Positions 25,789-35,000 of a stretch of 64,000 bases of DNA are shown piece by piece; the stretch's first letter is position 1; every line of letters begins with the position of its first letter. The stretch lies in contig DKPJ01000012.1 in assembly GCA_002480085.1 (NCBI GenBank), positions 331,245 to 395,244 on the forward strand. Direction: 5' to 3'. This stretch comes from Enterobacteriaceae bacterium UBA7338. Lineage in GTDB: Bacteria; Pseudomonadota; Gammaproteobacteria; Enterobacterales; Enterobacteriaceae. Both the position numbers and the translations under genes were made by a program. The notes under the pieces were generated by a model that was not told the DNA's origin, searched no databases, and was given only the letters and a program-made list of their open reading frames with translations.

Positions 25789-26385
25789 ATGATTCGCTTA
25801 TCCCATCTCACCCCGTTGGGCACCGGTCGGCACCGTCAATGCTATGCGCATCCGGACAATGCCCAGCGCTGCATCAAGATTATCTACAACTACGAGAGCG
25901 GCGGCGATAAAGAGATCAAGCGCGAGCTGAGCTACTACGCCCATCTGTCACGCCGTTTAACAGACTGGAGCGGGCTGCCGCGCTACTACGGCACGGTGGA
26001 GACCGATCTGGGGACGGGATACGTTTACGACATCATTACCGATTTTGACGGCTCTCCGTCAAAAACGCTGACGGAGTATGCTGCCCAGTGCCGTAAAGCG
26101 GGCAACAGCGGCGCGCTCTACCCCTTGCTCAGAACGCTGAAAAGCTATCTGCGTAAGAACCGCATCGTCACCATGAACCTGAAGCCGCAGAACGTGCTGT
26201 GTCGCCGCATCAGCCCGGATGAGGTGGTGCCGGTGGTGTGCGACAACATTGGCGAAGGGACGCTGATCCCGCTGGCCACTTGGTCAGGCTGGGCCTGCGC
26301 CCGTAAGCAGGCCCGCCTATGGCAGCGCTTTATTGCTCAGCCCGCGCTCGCCAGCGGGCTTAGTGCAGCGAATGCCGGGTCATAA
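25789..26385 (+). CDS. yrbL: PhoP-regulated kinase-fold protein YrbL
   Basis: YrbL (198 residues here) belongs to the PhoP-regulated YrbL family with a remote protein-kinase-like fold. Its activity is unknown. Seen here: a kinase-like N-terminal LGTGRHRQCYAH loop, Lys in CIKIIYNY, and RIVTMNLKPQNVLCRR, which resembles a catalytic loop with Asp replaced by Asn/Leu, and then VVCDNIGE. The start MIRLSHLTP at 25789 matches E. coli; an upstream in-frame ATG lies in the promoter region. The last 26 bp overlap the convergent mtgA end. Confidence 0.88.
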   Translation: MIRLSHLTPLGTGRHRQCYAHPDNAQRCIKIIYNYESGGDKEIKRELSYYAHLSRRLTDWSGLPRYYGTVETDLGTGYVYDIITDFDGSPSKTLTEYAAQCRKAGNSGALYPLLRTLKSYLRKNRIVTMNLKPQNVLCRRISPDEVVPVVCDNIGEGTLIPLATWSGWACARKQARLWQRFIAQPALASGLSAANAGS

Positions 26386-27088
26386 ACCCCTCTCCGCCCA
26401 GCTGGCGCATCTGGCGCATAATCCACGCCTGGCGGCTGCGCACGTAGCCCGAAGGTGCGCTGGCCTTAAAGCGGATAGGATTGGGCAGCACGGCCGCCAG
26501 CAGCGCGGCCTCTGACATCGTCAGGCGGCTGGCGGGCTTATTGAAATAGCGCTGTGCCGCCGCCTCGACGCCAAATACCCCCTCGCCAAATTCAGCCACG
26601 TTGAGATACACCGTCAGGATCCGCCGCTTGCTCCACACCGTCTCCATACCCAGCGTCAGCCCGGCCTCCAGCCCCTTACGCAGCCAGCTACGCCCGTCCC
26701 AGAGGAAGAGGTTTTTCGCCGTCTGCTGAGAGAGCGTGGACGCGCCGCGGATCCGGCTGCCGTTACGCTCGTTATGGGAGACCGCTTTCTGGATGGCATC
26801 AACGTCAAAGCCCCAGTGCGCGGGGAAGGTCTGATCCTCAGCGGCAATCACTGCCAGCCCCATCCATGGAGAGATGTCGTCCATGCCCACCCAGTCCGAG
26901 TGGGCCACATAGCTGAAGTCGCCCCCCAGCCAGGCCGATATCTGACGCTCCGCCATCACCGCCGAGAAGGGAACCGGCATAAAGCTGAACAGCAGAATAC
27001 CGCCGCCCCAGAGCAGTGCCAGCCCCAGCAGGGTACGCAGCAGCAGGCGCTTTATCTTCGTCTTCAACGCGTTACTGCGTAACGCCAT
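26360..27088 (-). CDS. mtgA: Monofunctional peptidoglycan glycosyltransferase MtgA
   Basis: MtgA polymerises lipid II glycan strands without a transpeptidase domain. The 242-residue protein has an N-terminal membrane anchor (about 15-37) and a GT51 domain with catalytic Glu in AAEDQTFPAHWG, GASTLSQQTAKN and KRRILTVYLNVAEFG. Its ATG overlaps the elbB stop (TAATG), so the two are translationally coupled; the 3' end overlaps yrbL. Confidence 0.97.
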   Translation of the reverse strand: MALRSNALKTKIKRLLLRTLLGLALLWGGGILLFSFMPVPFSAVMAERQISAWLGGDFSYVAHSDWVGMDDISPWMGLAVIAAEDQTFPAHWGFDVDAIQKAVSHNERNGSRIRGASTLSQQTAKNLFLWDGRSWLRKGLEAGLTLGMETVWSKRRILTVYLNVAEFGEGVFGVEAAAQRYFNKPASRLTMSEAALLAAVLPNPIRFKASAPSGYVRSRQAWIMRQMRQLGGEGFMTRHSLH

Positions 27089-27738
27089 TACGCCAGCACC
27101 AGCACGCGCGTGACCAGCTTCTCTATGCCGCTGGCGGCCTCGGCGATATTCTGCGCCACCATATAGGCGGGGGTGGTCACCACCCTGTTCTCTTCATCCA
27201 CCACGATGTCGTCTACCGGGCAGGTCACATGCTCCGCGCCCATCTCCTCCAGCAGGTCAGCGGTATCGATGTCTGTACCGATGGTCAGGCGCAGCGGGAA
27301 ATCAAAAATTTTCGGCAGCATCGCCGGGGCGATACAGATGAACCCCAGCGGTTTACCAGCGGCGTGCATCGCCAGCGCCAGCTGCTTTAGTCCGCTATCC
27401 ACGCTGCACTCTGCGCCCTGACTGGCAAAATTGCTGAGGTTTTTAGCTGCGCCAAAGCCGCCGGGAACGATGAGCGCATCCAGCGCGTCGGCAGAGGCCT
27501 GGCTGAGCGGTTGGATCGCGCCGCGGGCAATACGCGCCGCTTCGATGAGAACGTTACGGTTCTCCGCCATCGCATCGCCGGTCAAATGGTTGATCACGTC
27601 GGCCTGGGGCTTATCCGGTGCAAAACAGACCGCCTCCGCGCCGCTACGGGCGATGGCTAACAGGGTAATCACGGCCTCATGGATTTCAGCCCCGTCGTTA
27701 ACGCCGCAGCCGCTCAGTACCACTCCCACTTTTTTCAT
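27088..27738 (-). CDS. elbB: DJ-1/PfpI-family glyoxalase-like protein ElbB
   Basis: ElbB is a 216-residue DJ-1/PfpI superfamily protein; E. coli ElbB has weak glyoxalase activity. The nucleophile elbow is GFICIAPAMLP, with Cys near residue 136. The start MKKVGVVLSGCG at 27738 follows AGGATC; seven upstream in-frame codons are not conserved. It is coupled to mtgA by a TAATG overlap. The arcZ promoter region lies immediately upstream on the opposite strand. Confidence 0.95.
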   Translation of the reverse strand: MKKVGVVLSGCGVNDGAEIHEAVITLLAIARSGAEAVCFAPDKPQADVINHLTGDAMAENRNVLIEAARIARGAIQPLSQASADALDALIVPGGFGAAKNLSNFASQGAECSVDSGLKQLALAMHAAGKPLGFICIAPAMLPKIFDFPLRLTIGTDIDTADLLEEMGAEHVTCPVDDIVVDEENRVVTTPAYMVAQNIAEAASGIEKLVTRVLVLA

Positions 27739-27855
27739 TTTGATGATCCTTTGTTGCAAGGTGCTGACGATTATTAAAAATTCTGATAAGGGCGCTATGC
27801 CTCACACATTTCATCGATTCATATAACAAATAATTTGAGATTTGCTATCTTATCT

Positions 27856-27980
27856 GCGGGCTTACCACTATTTCCGCCTGTGCCCAGCAGATAACCAACA
27901 CAAAAAATACCGGCACAGCCACTATTTCCCTGGTGTTGGCGCAGTATTCGCGCACCCCGGTCTATCCGGGGTCATTTTTT
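27856..27980 (+). ncRNA. arcZ: Hfq-dependent small RNA ArcZ (RyhA)
   Basis: The stretch 27924-27980 carries the conserved ArcZ seed TATTTCCCTGGTGTTGGCGC, the GCAGTATTCGCGCA linker, and the terminator CCCCGG-TCTAT-CCGGGG with a T6 tract. Position (elbB-arcB) and orientation (opposite arcB, terminator overlapping the arcB stop) match E. coli. ArcZ activates rpoS translation and represses many targets; its processed 3' form is active. The 5' end is inferred from a TATCTT -10 at 27846. An 11-base sequence preceding the seed (27919-27929) is repeated at 27865-27875. Confidence 0.88.
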
Positions 27981-30311
27981 CCCGGCCGCCGTTACCCACG
28001 CCTTAAGTACGGCAATATCCTCCTGCCAGACCAGCCTCATCTCTTCAATCCATTCGCCCACGTTATCCCACCACGCCGGCAGATCCGAAGACTGGATTTG
28101 CTTGCCCAGCTGTTGCAGGCGACGCAGGCCAATCGATCCCGCCGCGCCTTTGATCTTATGCCCCTCTTCTGCGATACCCTTCTGGTCGCGGGCGGTCAGG
28201 TTCGATTCGAGAATGGCGATATAGCCCGGCATCATCTTCTCAAACATTGCGATGCCATCAACGATCACCTTCGGGCCGATGATCTCCAGGTACTGCTCCA
28301 GCATCGGAATATCTAATAGCGTCTCTGCCTTATCGTTATCGACGGCTTTCACCGTACTCTCCTCTTCGTCATCGCAGGTATCCCAAAACTTCTTGATCAT
28401 CGCTGTCAGCGCCGGGACGGCCAGCGGTTTGCTGAGAACATCGTCCATCCCCGCATCAAGGTACTCTTTTTTATCTTTCAGCACGTTGGCGGTCAGGGCC
28501 ACCAGCGGAGGCAGATCCTCCCGCGAGAAGTTCTGCGTCAGCTGGCGGGAGATATCCAGCCCGGTCATGTCCGGGAGCTGGATATCCAGCAGCAGCAGGT
28601 CGTACTCGCCCGGCGTAAACATCGCCAGCGCCTCGGTACCGGTCATGGCAACATCGACGCTGCAGCCCAGCTTTTCCAGCACCGATCGCGCCACGATGAC
28701 GTTCAGCTCAATATCCTCCACCAGCAGCACGTTGAGGGCTGGCAGCGGCATATCGTCATCTTCGAAGCCGTCTTCGACCTCCTCCGCCACAGCAGGGGCG
28801 TGCACCGTCAGCACAAAGCGCGAGCCTTTGCCCGGCTGGCTGCTCACCGTAATGTCACCGCCCATGCTTTTCGCCAGCCGCCGCGAGACCGCGAGACCAA
28901 TCCCCGTCCCGGTAGCCGGTTTGCCGCCGTGCTTATCCTTAACCTGGTAGTACATGGCGAAAATTTTATCCTGCTCGGTCGGCGGGATGCCGATGCCGGA
29001 GTCCTCAACCTCAAAGCGCAGCATCTCATTATCGTCATAGCGAATGCGCACCGTTACCTGGCCCTGCTGGGTAAACTTCACCGCGTTGCTGATCAGGTTC
29101 CACAGGATCTGGCGTAGCCGGGTGCCGTCGGTGATCACCTTGTGCGGCAGGGGCAGCGTCGGCTCGACGACAAAGCTCAGCCCCTTCTGCTGGGCCTGGA
29201 GACCTGAGAGGGTTTCGAGATCGGCCCGGAAGCTGGTGAAATCCACCGGCTGGTTGTCCAGCTGCACCTTGTGGCGCTCCATCTTGTCCATGTCAATAAT
29301 ATCGTTGAAGATATTACCCAGCGTTACCGCAGAGACGTGGATGGTCTTCAGGTATTTCTCCTGCTCGTCGCTCAGCTCGGTATCAAGCAGGATGCGGCTC
29401 AGGCCGACGATGCCGTTAAGCGGCGTGCGCAGCTCGTGGCTGATGGTGGAGATAAAGGTGGTTTTGTCCCGGCTGGCCCGCTCCAGCGCGTCCTGATAGC
29501 GCTTGCGCTCGGTAATATCCCGGCCAAAGCCCATCAGCCCGTGGCGTTTACCGACCCGGTCGTAGTAGGGAACCTTGCGGATCTCAAAGCAGGCTTTGCG
29601 CCCGTCAGGGTACTCCAGCCACTGCTCATAGGTCAGGGAGACGTTGTGACGAAACACCTTCTCATCGGTTTCGTTGACCTTCTGCGCCGCCTCCGGCGAG
29701 TAGACGTCGTCCGGCTTCAGGTTAACCAGCTGCTTCTCGCTTTTGCCGGTCAGCAGCTCCATTGCCCGGTTGCAGCCGGAGAACTCTCGGTCTTCGTTGC
29801 GGTAGAAGACCAGATCCGGCGAGGCATCCAGAAACGAGCGCAGAAACGAGGACTGCTGCTCCAGCTGGATCTGCGTCTGCTCGCGCTCTTTCATCTCAAT
29901 TTTGAGCTGCTCAAAGGTCGCCTGGCGCTCGGCCTCGGCAATAGCGCGATCGTTGATCACCTTATTAAGCGTGGAGATATTCTCTTTGAGCTGAACGTTG
30001 AGCTTGAGATCGCGCTCGCGCATCTCTTCGAGCTTTTCGACCAGCTTCGACAGCCGCTGGCGGGACTCTTCAAGCTGCTCAACCACCACCGACAGGAAGT
30101 AGACCGCCCAGGGGGTGATCAGCAGCCCGAAGAAGATCGAGCGGATGACGTCGATGCTCTCAACCCGGCCATGCAGCACCATGGTAACGGCCATCTGGAC
30201 GACAATCGCCAGCACCACCAGCGCGAGGGCCAGCAGCATGGAGAAGCGCACCAGGCCAAGCTTCATCATCAGATTGACATAGTACTGCGCGAGTAAGCGG
30301 ATTTGCTTCAT
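27972..30311 (-). CDS. arcB: Aerobic respiration sensor hybrid kinase ArcB
   Basis: ArcB senses quinone redox state and controls ArcA by phosphorelay. The 779-residue protein has two membrane helices (about 22-44 and 58-77), a coiled coil, a PAS domain with redox Cys180 and Cys241, and a kinase domain with H292 (STISHELRTP). An ATPase with SGIGIPP and GTGIGLAVS follows, then a receiver with Asp in LLLLDIQLPD, and a C-terminal HPt with His in EEGHKIKGAAG. All relay residues are intact. The 3' end overlaps arcZ antisense. Confidence 0.98.
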   Translation of the reverse strand: MKQIRLLAQYYVNLMMKLGLVRFSMLLALALVVLAIVVQMAVTMVLHGRVESIDVIRSIFFGLLITPWAVYFLSVVVEQLEESRQRLSKLVEKLEEMRERDLKLNVQLKENISTLNKVINDRAIAEAERQATFEQLKIEMKEREQTQIQLEQQSSFLRSFLDASPDLVFYRNEDREFSGCNRAMELLTGKSEKQLVNLKPDDVYSPEAAQKVNETDEKVFRHNVSLTYEQWLEYPDGRKACFEIRKVPYYDRVGKRHGLMGFGRDITERKRYQDALERASRDKTTFISTISHELRTPLNGIVGLSRILLDTELSDEQEKYLKTIHVSAVTLGNIFNDIIDMDKMERHKVQLDNQPVDFTSFRADLETLSGLQAQQKGLSFVVEPTLPLPHKVITDGTRLRQILWNLISNAVKFTQQGQVTVRIRYDDNEMLRFEVEDSGIGIPPTEQDKIFAMYYQVKDKHGGKPATGTGIGLAVSRRLAKSMGGDITVSSQPGKGSRFVLTVHAPAVAEEVEDGFEDDDMPLPALNVLLVEDIELNVIVARSVLEKLGCSVDVAMTGTEALAMFTPGEYDLLLLDIQLPDMTGLDISRQLTQNFSREDLPPLVALTANVLKDKKEYLDAGMDDVLSKPLAVPALTAMIKKFWDTCDDEEESTVKAVDNDKAETLLDIPMLEQYLEIIGPKVIVDGIAMFEKMMPGYIAILESNLTARDQKGIAEEGHKIKGAAGSIGLRRLQQLGKQIQSSDLPAWWDNVGEWIEEMRLVWQEDIAVLKAWVTAAGKK

Positions 30312-30406
30312 TAACGAGTTCCTTCACCACAACGTCGCACAATAATACTCAATTCTGAGCAAAGCGTTGAAGGTTGTGCAAAAAATGTCGCCCGCACCAT
30401 CCGGCG

Positions 30407-31330
30407 TTATGCCACTGTCCAGGGGCGTCCGAGGGCGGAGCCTTGCGCTCCGTGGGCGTTGAGGTACGTATCGAGCGCCACCATGCCGGTCCAGCGGTTT
30501 TCGCACCACAGCGGCGCGAGCAGGGTTGGTCGGCGGGCGCTGGCGGAGATGCGATGGTAGATCACCTCCGGCGGCGTATGGCGGATCATCTCCCCGGCGG
30601 CCAGGGTATAGGCATCCAGCTCGATACCGACCAGCCTGCCAGCCTGCCAGGCCTTCGCCATCGTGCTGCCGGTAACGATATGCAGCGGATGCAGCTTGAT
30701 GCCGTCAACGCCGGTCTCCACTACCCGCTGGAGCGTCGCGAGGCACTCCGCCTCATCCTCCCCCGGCAGGCCAACGATGAGGTGGCTGCACACCTTCAGC
30801 CCACGCTGGCGGGCCAGCCAGGTGGTGCGCTGGTAGCAGGCGAAGTCGTGACCGCGGTTTATGCGGCGCAGGGTTTTATCGTGGGCCGTTTGCAGGCCCA
30901 GCTCCAGCCAGACCTCATACCCCTGCTGCTGGTATTCGCTGAGCAGATCCAGCACCGCCTCCGGGACACAGTCCGGGCGCGTCCCGACGCACAGCCCAAC
31001 AATATTGGCGTGGCTCACCGCCTGCTGGTACATCGCCCGCAGCACCTGCACCTCGGCCCAGGTGCTGGTATAGGCCTGGAAATAGGCCAGGTAGCGCCGG
31101 GCGCGGTTAACCCGCGTCGCCTGGTACGCGAGCTGCTCGGCAATGGCGTGGTTCTGCTGGGTCTCGTCAGCAAAAGAGGCAACGTTGCAGAAGGTGCAGC
31201 CCCCGCGACCAATCGTGCCATCGCGATTCGGGCAGCTAAAGCCGCCGTGTAGGGTGAGCTTATGGACTTTTTCACCATAGCGGCGGGCAAGATCGCCACC
31301 AAACATGTTGACTAATTTTTGTAACTGCAT
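30407..31330 (-). CDS. yhcC: Radical SAM protein YhcC
   Basis: This 307-residue radical SAM protein of the YhcC/TIGR01212 family has an unusual cluster motif, C33-X11-C45-X2-C48 (SCPNRDGTIGRGGCTFCN), like Elp3-type enzymes. The SAM/TIM-barrel core and a C-terminal domain follow. The substrate is not established. It lies between arcB and gltB as in E. coli and is divergent from gltB across a long regulatory region. Confidence 0.93.
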   Translation of the reverse strand: MQLQKLVNMFGGDLARRYGEKVHKLTLHGGFSCPNRDGTIGRGGCTFCNVASFADETQQNHAIAEQLAYQATRVNRARRYLAYFQAYTSTWAEVQVLRAMYQQAVSHANIVGLCVGTRPDCVPEAVLDLLSEYQQQGYEVWLELGLQTAHDKTLRRINRGHDFACYQRTTWLARQRGLKVCSHLIVGLPGEDEAECLATLQRVVETGVDGIKLHPLHIVTGSTMAKAWQAGRLVGIELDAYTLAAGEMIRHTPPEVIYHRISASARRPTLLAPLWCENRWTGMVALDTYLNAHGAQGSALGRPWTVA

Positions 31331-32001
31331 AATCTGAAAGGCCGCCCTGAAGAAAGGGCCAAGCCTGCCATTTTTAGCCTCCGTCGGCGATGACCTGGAT
31401 CAATCGTCATAGCGGGGCTACATCCATTGCATAATCAAGCACAATTACCGCTATTTCATTCACCGCCGGGTTGATTACTTTTCCTTATATTGCTGACCTC
31501 TTTTTCTACTATTTTTGCTCATGCGTAAAACAGTGTCTTTATGCGGGTTACTCTGCGCAACCAGCGAAAAATAGCGCATTAAGGTAAAAAAACAGGCGAT
31601 ACCAATAACAATAGCGCTTTCTTATAGTGAGAGAGATCACACTCTGCCACCGCCCGCCGTAGCTGTAACACGGCTGTAAAATAGCTAAATAATCTTTAAC
31701 ATCATAAACTTAACCCTGTGTTAGCACATTTTTGCATAAATAAGATTGTGATTTGACCTGTGTGTCGATTCCCGATAAGTTGGATATCCGCTGGAAGCTT
31801 TCTGGGTGAGCAGTCTGCTCACCATATTTATGCAGTAATTTAGATTCCCTCTGAAGCAAGTCCTCAACACTTGTTTGACCTACGCGAAAAGGATGATAGA
31901 GGGCGACATGCGAGGCCTGTAGGCTCCGTCGCCACGCCCTTTCTGCGCCTGCGCGCCACGGTCATGAGAGAGTCACGTAGAGCCTGGGGAGGTTCACTGA
32001 T
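31331..32001. promoter_or_regulatory. Intergenic region yhcC-gltB with the gltB promoter and leader
   Basis: This is a 671-bp gene-free stretch. It is AT-rich from about 31430 to 31790 and holds a CRP-type site (31626-31641). A TTGACC hexamer at about 31754 with a weak -10 is a candidate gltB promoter. Together with a GC-richer segment from about 31890 it would give a long leader. E. coli gltBDF is controlled here by Lrp, IHF, CRP and ArgR, so Lrp and IHF sites are expected but I could not place them with confidence. No convincing small gene is seen; an ATG-initiated frame at 31909 ends after four codons. Confidence 0.6.
31626..31641. promoter_or_regulatory. CRP-binding site upstream of gltB
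   Basis: AGTGA-GAGAGA-TCACA matches the CRP palindrome TGTGA-N6-TCACA at 9 of 10 core positions. It lies 376 bp before the gltB start and about 130 bp before the candidate promoter, compatible with the multi-factor regulation known for gltBDF. Confidence 0.6.
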
Positions 32002-35000
32002 ATGTTGTACGATAAATCTCTTGAGAGAGATAACTGTGGTTTCGGCCTGATCGCCCACATAGAAGGCGAACCTAGCCACAAGGTAGTGCGTACCGCTATT
32101 CACGCACTGGCCCGAATGCAGCACCGTGGTGCGATCCTTGCCGATGGTAAAACCGGCGACGGTTGCGGCCTGCTGCTGCAAAAACCTGACCGTTTCTTCC
32201 GCCTGGTTGCCGAAGAGCGCGGCTGGCGCTTAGCCAAAAATTATGCCGTGGGCATGCTGTTCCTGAACCAGGACGCTGAAAAGGCCGCCGTTGCGCGCCG
32301 CATCGTCGAAGAAGAACTTCAGCAAGAGACCCTCTCTATCGTGGGCTGGCGCGATGTGCCGACCAACGAAGGGGTGCTCGGTGAAATCGCCCTCTCCTCG
32401 CTGCCACGTATTGAGCAAATTTTTGTTAACGCCCCTGCGGGCTGGCGTCCGCGTGATATGGAGCGCCGTCTGTTTATTGCGCGCCGCCGTATCGAAAAAC
32501 GCCTCCAGGAGGACAAAGAGTTCTACGTCTGTAGCCTCTCTAACCTGGTGAACATCTATAAAGGTCTCTGTATGCCGGCGGATCTGCCGCGCTTCTACCT
32601 GGACCTTGCGGACCTGCGTCTGGAGTCGGCCATCTGCCTGTTCCACCAGCGCTTCTCCACCAACACCGTACCGCGCTGGCCGCTGGCTCAGCCGTTCCGC
32701 TATCTGGCCCACAACGGTGAGATCAACACCATCACCGGTAACCGCCAGTGGGCGCGCGCGCGTACCTATAAATTCAAGACGCCGCTGATCCCGGATCTGC
32801 ATGACGCCGCGCCGTTCGTCAACGAAACCGGCTCCGACTCCAGCTCGCTGGATAACATGCTCGAGCTGCTGCTGGCGGGCGGGATGGACATCGTCCGCGC
32901 CATGCGCCTGCTGGTGCCGCCGGCCTGGCAGAACAACCCGGATATGGATCCGGGGCTGCGTGCCTTCTTTGACTTTAACTCCATGCACATGGAGCCGTGG
33001 GATGGCCCGGCGGGCATCGTGATGTCCGACGGGCGCTTTGCCGCCTGTAACCTGGACCGTAACGGCCTGCGCCCAGCGCGCTACGTCATCACCAAAGACA
33101 AGCTGATCACCTGCGCCTCTGAAGTGGGGATTTGGGACTACCAGCCGGATGAAGTGGTCGAGAAAGGCCGCGTTGGGCCGGGCGAGCTGATGGTGATCGA
33201 CACCCGCGGCGGCCGCATCCTGCACTCCGGCGAAACCGACAACGATCTGAAGAGCCGCCACCCCTATAAAGAGTGGATGGAGAAGAACGTGCGCCGTCTG
33301 GTGCCGTTTGAAGATCTGCCGAACGAGGCGGTGGGCAGCCGTGAGATGGACGACGACCTGCTCGCCAGCTACCAGAAGCAGTTTAACTACAGCGCCGAAG
33401 AGCTGGATTCCGTGATCCGCGTGCTGGGCGAAAATGGCCAGGAGGCGGTCGGTTCAATGGGTGACGATACCCCGTTCGCCGTGCTCTCCAGCCAGCCGCG
33501 CATTATTTACGACTACTTCCGCCAGCAGTTTGCGCAGGTGACCAACCCACCAATCGATCCGCTGCGGGAAGCGCACGTGATGTCGCTCGCCACCAGCATC
33601 GGCCGGGAGATGAACGTCTTCTGTGAAGCCGAAGGCCAGGCGCATCGTCTGACCTTTAAGTCACCGATCCTGCTCTACTCTGACTTTAAACAGCTGACCA
33701 CTATGTCGGAGCACCACTATCGCGCCGACACGCTGGATATCACCTTTAACGTCAACGAAGCTTCGCTGGAAGCGACGGTGAGCGCACTCTGTGATAAAGC
33801 AGAGCAGATGGTGCGCGACGGCACGGTGCTGCTGGTGCTCTCTGACCGCAACATCGCTAAAGATCGCCTGCCGGTTCCGGCCCCGATGGCGGTGGGGGCT
33901 ATCCAGACCCGCCTCGTGGAGAAGAGCCTGCGCTGCGACGCCAACATCATCGTTGAGACCGCCAGCGCCCGCGATCCGCACCACTTCGCCGTGCTGCTGG
34001 GCTTCGGCGCGACGGCTATCTACCCGTACCTTGCCTATGAGACGCTGGCGAAGCTGGTGGATACCCACGCCATCGATAAGAACTACCGTACCGTGATGCT
34101 GAACTACCGTAACGGCATCAACAAAGGCCTGTATAAGATCATGTCCAAAATGGGCATCTCTACCATCGCCTCCTACCGCTGCTCGAAGCTGTTCGAAGCG
34201 GTTGGCCTGCATGATGAGGTTGCCGATCTCTGCTTCCAGGGCGTGATCAGCCGCATCGGCGGCGCGGGCTTTGCTGACTTCCAGCAGGATCTGCTGAACC
34301 TGTCGAAACGTGCCTGGCTGGCGCGTAAGCCGCTGGAGCAGGGCGGCCTGCTGAAGTACGTGCACGGCGGTGAATACCACGCCTACAACCCGGACGTGGT
34401 GCGCACCCTGCAGCAGGCGGTAGAGAGCGGCGAGTACAGCGACTATCAGCAGTACGCTAAGCTGGTCAACGAGCGCCCGGCGGCTACGCTGCGCGATCTG
34501 CTGCACATCACCCCGCCTGCGGACGCGGTGAACGTTGACGACGTGGAGCCAGCCAGCGAGCTGTTTAAACGCTTCGATACCGCAGCGATGTCTATCGGCG
34601 CGCTGAGCCCGGAGGCCCACGAGGCGCTGGCCGAGGCGATGAACAGCATCGGCGGTAACTCTAACTCCGGCGAAGGCGGCGAAGATCCGGCTCGCTACGG
34701 CACCAACAAAGTGTCGCGTATTAAACAGGTCGCCTCCGGCCGCTTCGGCGTGACTCCGGCCTACCTGGTAAACGCGGACGTTATCCAGATTAAAGTGGCC
34801 CAGGGTGCGAAGCCTGGGGAAGGCGGCCAGCTGCCGGGGGATAAGGTCACCCCGTACATTGCTAAGCTGCGCTACTCGGTGCCGGGCGTGACGCTGATCT
34901 CCCCGCCGCCGCACCACGATATCTACTCCATCGAGGATCTGGCCCAGCTGATCTTTGACCTGAAGCAGGTCAATCCGAAGGCGATGATCTCCGTGAAGCT

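Noticed and set aside
31864..32181. Possible small minus-strand gene across the gltB start
   Set aside because: It lies mostly antisense to the gltB N-terminus and lacks a ribosome site and conservation.
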